From positions 21,501,937 through 21,565,936 of the forward strand of contig JASKMD010000003.1 in the NCBI GenBank assembly GCA_030144725.1: 64,000 nucleotides of DNA, read 5' to 3'. The stretch is from Haematococcus lacustris (Eukaryota > Chlorophyta > Chlorophyceae > Chlamydomonadales > Haematococcaceae). The translations under genes were made by a program, and so were the position numbers. Below the pieces are notes generated by a model. It saw only the letters and a list, made by a program, of their open reading frames with translations. It was not told the DNA's origin and made no database searches. Shown here in pieces: positions 22,164 to 32,276 of the stretch. Within the stretch, counting starts at the first letter, position 1. Each line of letters starts with the position of its first letter.

Positions 22164-22351
22164 CACTCCGGCAAATTAAGGCCTGGCTGGCTTGGAAAAC
22201 TTGAGAGTTCAGCTCTGAAACTTGGTATGTAGGCTGCTGTGACCTAGGGGAGTACAAGACTCTCTGGGGCCAAAGTGTAATTCTTAGTCGTTGGGGAGTT
22301 GCTGGACCAGGTGTGGGGCTGTGACCTAGATTTTTTTGAGACCAGGCCTTG
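22164..22351 (+). mobile_element. Isolated left-end fragment of the CACTC-ended transposon family
   Basis: CACTCCGGCAAATTAAGGCC and the next 165 bp align with 36452-36620 and 49888-50060 (for example GGTATGTAGGCTGCTGTGACC and GGCCAAAGTGTAATTCT). The empty paralogue at 29355 reads AACGTTGAGACCAGG. Here the insert is bordered by GAG on both sides. No opposite terminus is present, so this is a truncated copy. Confidence 0.7.
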
Positions 22352-22990
22352 CATTTATAAGGGTCGGGAAACCTGAAGGGACAGCAATGTAGCATCAGAG
22401 TAGCTGTGCTGGCCTTACCCTAACCCTAGCTGTGCTGGCTGGTTATAAACTGTGAGACGGAATGAATAGCAACTGAGCAGTCATCCCACCCCTCGTGTTA
22501 CCTCCTCTCCACCGCCCATTACACCATCATGACAGCCATCGCTTCCTAGCAGCAGCAGCAGTAAGCTGTGGCGTTGCATGCGCTGTGGCCGAGCTAATGT
22601 GCCCTTCATGGAGCCATGTGCCTTCATGATGCGTTTCTCATCTTGTCCAGGGCTCTTCCCATGCAACCTCCCAGCCACTGTCACATCAACCTCAACACCT
22701 GGAACCTCAACCTCAACTACAACATAAATTATGTTCAGCAACGACACCGACCTTGCCTGGCCACTACTGTCACGCATGGTGTCAGGGCAGGCTCGACGTG
22801 TGTGGTGACAAAGCTGCTGTCATCAAGAATGATAAACGCGTTTAAGCTTGTCTAGTCTGGTCCAGCCACGCATGTCTTGTTGGGGTCATCGCGCTTGGGT
22901 CTTCCAGCATGGCATCATACAGTGCTTTGGCATGCACGAAACATATCAAATCATGAAGGGCCAGCCAATCACTGTATGTCGCCAGATCAA

Positions 22991-24811
22991 TCAGCACCTA
23001 GAATTGTACACGCTCACATTATATATGCCAGTCTTCAACCAGCTGCCAGCCTGCCAATATGAAGGCACATCAGAGGAAGTTGATCTGTCGCGAAGGATTG
23101 TGACATCCAGCCACCGTGCCCAGGGCTGCTGAGCCATGAGCTGCAGCGACTCATGCATAGTTTCAGAGACACATCCCTTTACACAAATGAAGCTGACCTT
23201 CTGCACAGCGGGCATGAGCTGCACTAGCTGGTGCCAGAAATCTAGTGAGGGATCCACGCTGCCACCATACAGCTCAAAGTGGGTGCAGTCTTGGCACAAT
23301 GGAGCCACTGCCTGGACATCAGCGGCTGTGACTTCATGCAGATATGTGACCTTCACCTTGCCGCAGCACCGGAGCGGTTGCAGCAAAGCTCCCAGTACCG
23401 CCAGGTCCTTCCTCTGCTGCTGTAGGAGTGGTGGAGTGATGACCTTACGGCTCGGGTCCCGCATCACCAGGTCCACCTCCTTGATCCTCACTGGCACCTT
23501 GCACGCTTCTGCCAGGTGGTGGAGTATGGCTGCCACTACTGGATCTGCGATGTTCTTCACAATGATGTGCAGTCGCCCCAACACTAGAGGCTGGGTGAGG
23601 GAGTGCAGGGGCAGATACGCAATGCCACTGCTGTTAATCCTCCTTGTCAGCTCCAGCCGCTGCCAGCTGCAGGGCACATCTGCATATGAGGTGTCACATG
23701 CCTGAACTGAGTAAAACTGGAGGCTTGTGATCTGGGTGGCTGCCAGGAGTGCGTCGAGCTGCTGATGGCCAGAGACTGAGACATATGGCAGCTGCAGGGT
23801 GTGGAGCTGAGGCAGCACCTGCAGCAGCGCCTGCAGCAGCTCTGTCAAGCCCTCCATGCGACTGTCCGGGTTGCACCAAGTGGTTATGGTCAGCACCTGC
23901 AGCTGAGCCAGAGGCTGCAAGTACTCCAAGAAGAAGCTCAGGTCAATTTCACACCTGTACCCAATCACGAGGTGCAGCTTGGTCAAGTGTTGCGCCAGGT
24001 GCTGAAAGCTAGGCAGCGGTGGTGTGCCATGACGTTCGGGGTCTACGGCAGCTATGCTGAGCTGCTTCAACTGCAGACCTTGGAACAGAGTGCCCACTGC
24101 TCCAGGCGTATCACCATCCTGACTGATGATATGGGCGATGTCTAGCTGCTGCAGATGCAGGGCCAGGGACGGGTGGGAGAGCAGGCTGGCTAGCGCATTG
24201 CTTGAGACACGGAGCCCCTCCAGGGTCAGGGCAGTCAGTCTGGGGAAGCTGTCCAGCAGGTGTTGGGCAAGGCCAGGTGAGCAGCGCAGATCTTTAAGCT
24301 CGTCATCGGGATTTACCCCACTGCTGACCAACTTGCAGACCTCCACTGCTGCACAGTTGTCCAGCTTTGCCAGGGCATGGGCCAGCAGGTCGGTACAGTC
24401 TTGGGTGTACTCTGTCTGCGGCAGCTGCAAGGTGGGAGCCAACTGCTCCTCGTAGCACTTGCTGTCCTCTGTCTCTGGCTGCCACAAGGTGAGAGCCAGC
24501 TTGCTTGTCCTCGCTTGCAGGGCTGCAACAACTCGGGGCGTGAGCAGCTGCTCGCAGCACTGCCTGCCCAGCTGGATGCGCAAGGCTGGGATGTGCAGCA
24601 GGCGGGCCTGGGAGAAGGCGCGGCAGGTCAGGGGCAGCAGGCTCCTGGCCCCAAGCTGCATGACCCGGCAAGCTATGTCATCCAGCAGTGCTGGCGGGAG
24701 GTCCAGCAGCCTAGTGGCAGGAGGGGGCGCCTCGCCGGCTGGGCTGTACCCGTCTGTTGCTAAGGCACCGCCATCCACTGCGGCTTGATGTTGCATGTCA
24801 CGCTGGCTCAT
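22991..24811 (-). CDS. F-box/LRR-like protein, copy 2
   Basis: 606 aa, single exon from ATG 24811. The N-terminus is nearly identical to copy 1 (MSQRDMQHQAAVDGGA, then the F-box-like LLDLPPALLDDIACRV). LRRs diverge more, and it has an extra segment near residues 125-145. The conserved tail (FWHQLVQLMPAVQKVSF, QPWARWLDVT) is present. The frame is intact. Strong similarity in both the coding part and the upstream 650 bp indicates a recent duplication with copy 1. Role as an SCF substrate receptor is inference. Confidence 0.75.
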   Translation of the reverse strand: MSQRDMQHQAAVDGGALATDGYSPAGEAPPPATRLLDLPPALLDDIACRVMQLGARSLLPLTCRAFSQARLLHIPALRIQLGRQCCEQLLTPRVVAALQARTSKLALTLWQPETEDSKCYEEQLAPTLQLPQTEYTQDCTDLLAHALAKLDNCAAVEVCKLVSSGVNPDDELKDLRCSPGLAQHLLDSFPRLTALTLEGLRVSSNALASLLSHPSLALHLQQLDIAHIISQDGDTPGAVGTLFQGLQLKQLSIAAVDPERHGTPPLPSFQHLAQHLTKLHLVIGYRCEIDLSFFLEYLQPLAQLQVLTITTWCNPDSRMEGLTELLQALLQVLPQLHTLQLPYVSVSGHQQLDALLAATQITSLQFYSVQACDTSYADVPCSWQRLELTRRINSSGIAYLPLHSLTQPLVLGRLHIIVKNIADPVVAAILHHLAEACKVPVRIKEVDLVMRDPSRKVITPPLLQQQRKDLAVLGALLQPLRCCGKVKVTYLHEVTAADVQAVAPLCQDCTHFELYGGSVDPSLDFWHQLVQLMPAVQKVSFICVKGCVSETMHESLQLMAQQPWARWLDVTILRDRSTSSDVPSYWQAGSWLKTGIYNVSVYNSRC

Positions 24812-25440
24812 AGCTGGGGCTGTCTGTTGACCTGCATTGTGGATGGAGCAACAAGGCTGTCAGGGTGTGAGGGCGCCAGCAACAGCAGCAGCGTATGATT
24901 GGCTGGGTGTGGGTGCAAGTTCGCACCTTGCTGCTCCTGGCTGCTCTCAGCTCACTTCTGTCGTCGATGCCTTCGGATTAAGCCTGCAAAGCAGATAGAG
25001 GGCAGCAGCGTGGACCTCGGACATGAGCCAGTCATTCACAGCTGGCGAGATACTCTACTCGCTGGCTACTCCCACAGGCGCTTCCGATGACTTACGAGCG
25101 ATTCGACTTCTGCGGCCCGATGTTACAGCCGATATCAGCTTCGTCTTTCGCTGCCCGATGTTAAAGCGCAAGTACAGCTGGACGATGCAAGTCGCCGAGC
25201 AGATCTAAGTTAGCTTCGCACGAAACCGAGGGCGATGCGCATAGGGTTTGTCCCATGCAACCCTCTTCGCCCCCCCCCACCCCCCCACCAGAGTGGGAAT
25301 GTGTGAGAGGGGGCACATGTTTCCTCAGGCAGTGCTTTTGCCCTATGTCCTTCTTATCCTTCCTTTCTTTCTTCTCTTTGTTTCTTCAAGCCTTGTGGTC
25401 ACCCCCGCCATTGGCTGCACCCCCGTGGCTCAAGAGATAA
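24812..25440 (-). promoter_or_regulatory. Duplicated 5' flank of F-box copy 2
   Basis: Parallel to 13099-13740, including the CTGCAG before the ATG and the C-run/CTTCCTTTC tract. Confidence 0.4.
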
Positions 25441-27268
25441 CTTTCTTACTCATTTCTGCACGGATGAGGCCGCCGATTGGTGCGATGAGCTGCTTATGGC
25501 CTGAATAGAGTGCAGCCAGCCACAGCGATTTGCCGGCTGGCTGGCCCCAACCCGCGACGGACAATTCAAATTTTTAGGTCAGCACGCGACAGTGCTGCTG
25601 CGTCCCAGCACACATCGATACCATCTCCCAAGCTGGGGGCGTGTACACGACGGCGGATTGCTGCTGAACCTGCAATTTCGGAACTTGCGCGTTACGCCGG
25701 GTTGCTGGCCTCCAACCCGCGACGGACATTTAAATTATCAGGTTGCACAGGATGCTTCGATCATTGATGTCTGTGGCTTCCGAGCAACCAGGAGCAGCAA
25801 GAATATGTCAAAAAGATGTAAAAACTGAGCTGATAACTGTGCCCGCCCACACACATGAAACGGCACACAAATGAAGGCAACGCGTTTCTGTCGTGATTAA
25901 ACGTTAGAAGCCCACACAGCGAGTCGCACAGAACCGGCAGTACATCATCTGACGTCCTGGTTGGACTGTTAACTGGACAGCAAAAAGGCCAGAATTTAAA
26001 AAATCTGACATGGGGTGACGTGAAACGAGTTCTGTCTTGACGTGACACGAGTTGCACGCTGTTCGGGTACAGGGACAGCCCAAGCCATACCAGCACTCCC
26101 AAGCATATCATCAGCACTAGCACTAGCACTTGAACACATGTCAGGGTTATGTCAGAACACATGTCAGGGTCCTGCGCCCGACAAGAAATTCAAAATTTTA
26201 ACGAGGGGGGGCCGCTGAGCGCGATAGCTATGCGCTGATCACAGCCCCACTAATCAGGCCATTCCCGGCACACCGCGACAGGAATTCTCAACACCCCCGC
26301 CCGCCCCGGCACAGGTGCACATCAGCCCAAGCAGCCCGCTAGCTTCGCTTTCGTGAGCTGCACCGCCCTGCGCAGAAATCGCTGTTAAACTCTTGAAGAC
26401 CGGTCGGATAGTTATCAGGGGTACAGCCAATGGCGGGGGTGACCTTGTGTTGTTCGGGGGTATAACCCTCCAGCCAGGGCATGCACAGCATTACAGCAGT
26501 AAGCTCACCCTTGGCTAGAGCAGCAGCCTGCCAGGGTTCCTGATGACCTCGTGATGCAGGCAGGCAGGCAGGCGCTGACACAAGGGCAGGATGGGCGAGC
26601 GGGGGCAGAGTCAGCCGAAGGACTGCCTGCCACTGCCTCCCACTGCCTGGCCATCCAGGTCACCTGTCAGGGTCAGGGCTGCAGCTGGCTCAGGAGGAGG
26701 GGTGGGTCAGGAGGTAGGGGGCAGCACCAGGGGCTGGCACCAGCAGCGGCGCAGACAGAGCTGCCGGGCAGCAGCCTGAGTCAGACCCTCTGCTGCTCTG
26801 AAGCGCGGCGGGCTTGAAGGACGAGTCATATGTGTTTGTGGAGGCAGAGGGCAACACACAGGGCTGAGACTGAGAGCAGTGGCACCTGAGTCAGAGCAGG
26901 CTGGTGCTGACATGCACGGCCCCGGTAGTAGGGGACAGCGGCAGCCGAGCGCAGCGTTTGCCCCCAGCCGCTGTACCCTCACCTCATTGCGGCACCCGGC
27001 AGGGTAGGGAGTGGTGGGCGCCAGGCAGCTGGTGTTGGGGCGTCATGACCTCTGCACTTTACAAGGTGTGCCTGTTGCATCAACAGCTCCCGAGCTTTGG
27101 CACTTTCCCAACACCCTCTCCTTACCACGAAATGGCCAGATTCATACACAGCACCCACACCATGACAGTCATACACAGCACCCACAGCATGGCACATGCA
27201 CACACCCCACCATGTCATGTCATAATTCTCGCATATAGCTGAGCATATCCCCATGATTCATGTGCACA
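25441..27268. other. Gene-free stretch
   Basis: CCAACCCGCGACGGACA occurs twice (25548 and 25710). 26300-26400 resembles the interior of the hAT-like element at 59.12-59.20 kb. 26520-26720 is a dispersed duplicate of 13730-14340 without the hAT insert. No gene is supported. Confidence 0.45.
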
Positions 27269-27272
27269 TCAC

Positions 27273-28085
27273 TCAATCTTCACTTTGAAAAGGTCTCTCT
27301 TGGACCAGCTGTCGTTCTGCCAACATGCAGGTGGAAAGTGATGTGCAGATTGTGATGTCCAGCCACTGTGCCCAGGGGTGCTCAGCCATAAACTGCAGTG
27401 ACTCATGCATGGCTGCAGGAACATACTTATCTGAACCGAAGGTGACCAGTTGCACTGCGGGCATGAGCTGCACCATCTGACGCCTGAATTCGATAGAACT
27501 TTCTTCCTCCACCTCAAAGTGTGTGCAGTCCCGGCACATACAAGCCAGTGCCAGGATGTCAGCGGCTGTGACTCCATGGAGGTCAGCGATCAACACAGCA
27601 CTGCAGCACTGCAGCGGCTGCAGCAAGGCTACCAGCTGCGCCAGGTCCACCCTCTGCTGCTGTAGGAGTGCTGGAGTGATGACGCCAGATCGTTCGTCTT
27701 CCGTGGTCAGCGTATCAAGTTGCATGCAATTGATCATCACTGGCACCTTGACTGCATATGCCATGTTGTGTAGTGCCGCTGCTACCGCAGGACTGGAAAT
27801 GCTCCACGCCACTGTGCCGGAGTAGTATCAGCACTAGAGGCTGGGAGAGGGAGTGCAGAGGCAGGTAGGCGAGTGCCTTCCAGTCACTCCTCCGAGTCAG
27901 CTCCAGTCGCAGCCAGCTGCAGGGCGCATCTGCATATGAGGTGTCCAGCTTCTCAAACCCTCCCAACTGGAGGCATGTGAGCTGCGTGGCTGCCAGGAGT
28001 GTGTCACATTGTTGCTGGTCCTTGGTTTGGGTTCTTGGCAGCTGCAGGGTGTAAAGCTGAGGCAGCGCCTACAGCAGCGCAGTTG
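27273..28085 (-). pseudogene. Truncated F-box/LRR-like copy
   Basis: The tail is readable (FRRQMVQLMPAVQLVTF, HPWAQWLDIT) and upstream LRR sequence continues. However, the frame shifts near 27815, so two different frames are needed. A stop occurs near 28070, and the F-box half is missing. It is clearly a pseudogene of the same family. Confidence 0.8.
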
Positions 28086-29969
28086 CTTGCACCGCACCTG
28101 CAGCTGCTTGACAGGGCCAGGGCCAGGGGATGATCTCACCCCTGGCTGCAGCCCAGCACCAGCTCCAGCACCCTTCAGCCTGGCCAGCTGTCCCCGCATC
28201 CCTCCAGTCAGCCCCCTCCAGCCTCTAGAGCAGCAGCCTGCCAGGGTCCCTTACGACCTCGTGATGCAGGCAGGCAGGCAGGCAGGCAGGCGCTGACATA
28301 ATGGCAGGATGGGCGAGCGGGGCAGAGTCAGCCTAAAGACTGTCAGCCACTGCCTGCCACTGCCTGGCCATCCAGGTCACCTGGCAGGGTCAGGGCTGCA
28401 GCTGGCTCAGGAGGAGGGGTGGGTCAGGAGGTGGAGGGCAGCACCAGGGGCCGCCACCAGCAGCGGCGCAGACAGAGCTGCCAGGCAGCAGCCGGAGTCT
28501 GAGTGGGCCAGGAGCTTGGGGGCAGCACCAGGGGTGGGGGCCAGCAGCAGCCTAGACTGAGCTGTCAGGCAGCAGCCGGCCACCAGGCAGCCCTCAAGCT
28601 GGCTGGCAGCAAGGCAGAAGGCAACACAGAGGGCTGAGGCAGAGAGCAGAGGCAGCTTGGCCAAACCAGGCAGTGGTGAGATGATGTCGAGATGCCACTG
28701 CAGAAAACAGGTACATTATGATGATTGCGTCCATGTGTTGCTGTGCCACTGTCATCACCCTGTCAGGCTTCTCTAAGACCTTGTAACCATGCTACTCTGC
28801 CTGAGGCAGGGAGGTCAGCGCAGCAGGGCAGTAGAGAGGGTATTGCACATGGGCAGCCTGGCCCCTTCCCGGGCTATCAGCAAGTTTGACTGGGTCAACG
28901 GGCTGGTGTGTGATGGTGGGTGGAGACAGCCCACAATGGGTTGTCTTGCAGGCCAAGCAACTCATGAGCAGGACCAGACTAGTTCCAGGGTGTAGGACTG
29001 GAAGGGTGCAGGTGGGCAGGCTCCAGTGCAAGCCCCTCCCACACCCCCTCACACTCTTCGACTTTCTACCTTTGGATGTTGGCTTGTATCCATCCAAGCC
29101 CTGCCTCCTCAGTGTAACAACTACTACTACCCCCTGCCCCTGCCTGCTGCTCTAGGCATGGCCTGCATGCGGGCAGAGAGCAGACCTAACACCCCGCAAA
29201 GTAGACAAGGCGACTCCCAGCAGCACACCTGCATGGGGGCAGGCAGGTGAGGCCCTGCATCAGGCTGCACCGGGTCAGGCCATGCCAATGTGAAGGTGAT
29301 GGGGCAGCATGTATCACACTGCGCAGCCTGAGAGGTGGGTGCTGCAATTGGGAACGTTGAGACCAGGCCTTGCATGCATAGGGCACGAGAATGCTCAAGG
29401 GACAGCACTGTAGCAGCAGAGTGGCTGTGTTGGCCTTACCCTAACCCTAGCTGTGCAGGCTAGTCACTAGCTGTGTCACAGAATAAAGAGCAATGAGCAG
29501 TCATCCCACCCCTCTTGTTACATCCTATTCACCACCCATTACACTATCATGACAGCCATTGCTCCCTAGCAGCAACAACAGCAGGATGTGGGGTTGCATG
29601 CGCTGTGGCTGAGCTATCGCGCCCATGATGGAGCCATGTGCCTTCACAATGCGTATCTCATCTTGTCTAGGGTTCTTCCCATGCAACCTCCCAGCCACTG
29701 TCACATCAGCCTCAACACCTGGAAACTCAGTCTTAGCTACAACCGACCTTGCCTAGCCACTACCGTCACGCATGGTATCAGGGCAGGCTCAACGTGTGTG
29801 GTGACAAAGCTGCTGCCATCAAGCATGATGCAAGCATTGAAGCTGTCTAGCCTGGACCAGCCACGCATGTCTTGTTGGTGTCATCGCTCTTGGGTCTTCC
29901 AGCATGGCAGCAGTCAGTATTGTGGCATGCATGAAACATCACATAGCATCAAGGCCGTGCCAACCACTG
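28086..29969. repeat. Duplicated non-coding blocks
   Basis: 28200-28660 repeats the (GCAG)n-containing block also seen at 13730 and 26520. 29160-29340 and 29590-29969 are copies of the blocks at 10880 and 17790. No gene is supported. Confidence 0.5.
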
Positions 29970-31724
29970 TCAATCACAAGATGAATCAGCCCACATGCTC
30001 ACTTTGAACATGCCAGTTTTCATCCAGCTGCCAGCCTGCCAACATGCAGGCAGCCCCTCGCCACTGTCATGGTAACGAACTGTGATGTCCAGCCACCGTG
30101 CCCAGGGCTGCTCAGCCATGAGCAGCATCGACTCATGCATGGCTTCCGAAATACCTCCTTTCACGCAGTAAAAGCTAACCTTCTGCACAGCGGGCATGAG
30201 CTGCACCGGCTGGCGCCAGAACTGCAGTGAGGGCTCCATGCTGCCGCCATGCAGCGCAAAGTGGGTGCAGTCCCGGCACAATGGAGCCAGTGCCAGGACA
30301 TCATCGGCTGTGACTTCATATAGGCCCCGGACATTCACCTTGCCACAACATTGCAGAGGTTGCAGCAAAGCTACCAGTTGCGCCAGGTCCACCCCCTGCT
30401 GCTGTAGGAGTTCTGGAGTGATGACCTCAAGGTAATCCGGGCTCCGCATGTTCACTGCCAGCTCCATGATCTGCACTGGCACCGTGATCGCTTCTGCCAG
30501 GAGGTGGAGTGCCGCTGCCACATCAGGGTTATCCCGCGCACGGATTCCCAGATGCCCCAGCACCAAAGCCTGGGAGAGGGAGTGCAAGGGCAGGTACGTG
30601 AGTGTCATCCAGCCACCCCTGCCAGTGAGCTCCAGCCGCTGCCAGCTGCAGGGCACATCTGCACATGAGCTGGTCAGCCCCTTCATTGAGCTCAGCTGGA
30701 TGCTGGTAAGCTGGGTGGCTGCCAGCAGGGCGTCCATTTGCTCCTGCCCCTTGACTGCTGCGTCTGGCAGCTGAAGGGTGTGCAGCCGGGGCAGTGCTTG
30801 CAGCAGCCTAGGCAGCCCCTCCAGGCGATGAATACAGGAGATTTTGAGCACCTGCAGCTGAGCTAGGGGCCGCAGGGGTGCAGTGAACTTGTCAAGGCCC
30901 TCACCACTCTGCAGCATGAGGCACAGCTGTGTCAGGTGCTGGGACAATGGCTGCAGGTTGGGCAGGAGGAGCTTTTGTCTATTCCATCCTTCTCCGGCCG
31001 TGCTGCTGATCAACAAGCTCAGCTGCTTGACCCTGGATGCATGAAACAGGTTGGCCAGGGTGGCTGCCCCTGGCCCAGGCCGCTTGAGATGGGTGATGGT
31101 GCTGCTGCTGAGGTCCAGCTGCTGCAGCTGCAGGGCCAGCTGTGGGTGGGAGAGCAGGCTGGCCAGACCACTGCAGGGAATGGCATAGTTGTGGAGTGAC
31201 AGGGATGTCAGGCTTGGGAAGCCGTCCATCAAGTGCTGAGCAAGGTCGGGGCTGCAGCCCAGACGCTTATAACGCTTGTGAGGGAGTGAGGGACCCTTGC
31301 TGGTGCATAGCTTGCAGACTTCGACGGCTGCACAGCTGGTCAGCTTCATCAGAACATTGGTCAGCAGTGGTATGTACTGCGTGTGGCATTGAGCCCGCTG
31401 CTGCTCCAGAGTCAGGGCCAGCTTGCATGTCCTGGCTTTCAAGACTGCGACGACGCGTGGTGTGAGCAGCCGGTCGCAGCGCTGGCTCTCCAGCTGGATG
31501 TGGAGAGCGGGAGCGTGCAACAGGTTGGTCTTAGAAAGGGAACGGCAGGTGAGCGACAGGGCTCCCCCAGCACCAAGCTGTATGGCCCGGCGGGCGACGT
31601 CGTCGAATAGTGCAACAGGCAGATCCGGCAGGGAGATGCCAGGAAGAGGCCCAAGTGTTGTTGAAGGCACCTCGACGGGCACGCCGTCGACGGATGCATC
31701 GCTGTGCCTGCGCCGCATTTTCAT
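29970..31724 (-). CDS. F-box/LRR-like protein, copy 3
   Basis: About 584 aa from the ATG at 31724. The frame stays open to about 31865, but no upstream ATG is available there, so an upstream exon is possible. The F-box-like segment (SLPDLPVALFDDVARRAIQL, LTCRSLS) is followed by LRRs and the conserved tail (FWRQPVQLMPAVQKVSF, QPWARWLDIT, WQAGSWMKTGMFKVS). It has a different N-terminus from copies 1 and 2 and is the most divergent intact copy. Function as a substrate receptor is inferred. Confidence 0.72.
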   Translation of the reverse strand: MKMRRRHSDASVDGVPVEVPSTTLGPLPGISLPDLPVALFDDVARRAIQLGAGGALSLTCRSLSKTNLLHAPALHIQLESQRCDRLLTPRVVAVLKARTCKLALTLEQQRAQCHTQYIPLLTNVLMKLTSCAAVEVCKLCTSKGPSLPHKRYKRLGCSPDLAQHLMDGFPSLTSLSLHNYAIPCSGLASLLSHPQLALQLQQLDLSSSTITHLKRPGPGAATLANLFHASRVKQLSLLISSTAGEGWNRQKLLLPNLQPLSQHLTQLCLMLQSGEGLDKFTAPLRPLAQLQVLKISCIHRLEGLPRLLQALPRLHTLQLPDAAVKGQEQMDALLAATQLTSIQLSSMKGLTSSCADVPCSWQRLELTGRGGWMTLTYLPLHSLSQALVLGHLGIRARDNPDVAAALHLLAEAITVPVQIMELAVNMRSPDYLEVITPELLQQQGVDLAQLVALLQPLQCCGKVNVRGLYEVTADDVLALAPLCRDCTHFALHGGSMEPSLQFWRQPVQLMPAVQKVSFYCVKGGISEAMHESMLLMAEQPWARWLDITVRYHDSGEGLPACWQAGSWMKTGMFKVSMWADSSCD

Positions 31725-32276
31725 GGCTGGTAAGATGGGCTTGCCAAGCACAGAGCCGCGGAGGACGAGCTCATCCAATATCACATTTGCATACCGCGAC
31801 TTCTCCGCAGCATTCACATGCGAATGAAGCTGAACTGCCAGGCCCCTAGCTCCAGTCCTCCTCACCTAGGTCAACCAATGCAGCGCTGACCTGATCTTGA
31901 GGTTGGAGGCAGATGGGAGCGTCGATTCCATTTCAAGCGAACCACACTGTGTGGTCCACACAGCGGCAACAAGCTATGGCACCCTTAGGTCGAGGTTTGT
32001 TGTACCCTAATATTTGTTGCACCCTAGTAGGACACAGGCAAGATAGAGCAGGGAGCACCAGCCGGAGTGCAGCTGCAACAACAGGGCTGGCCTGCCCCGC
32101 CCCTGCCTGGCCAGGGAGCAGCAGCCAAGGGGCCCTCCCTCAACACACCTGCCTCTGCTTCCATCATCAGCACATCTGCTTCTGTCATCACCGGTAGCAA
32201 GGCAGCTGTCCAAGCCAGGCTCTTTACTCCGTTTGCTTGCTGTTCCTGCCCACCTCTGTAGGACAGAGTCTTGCTG

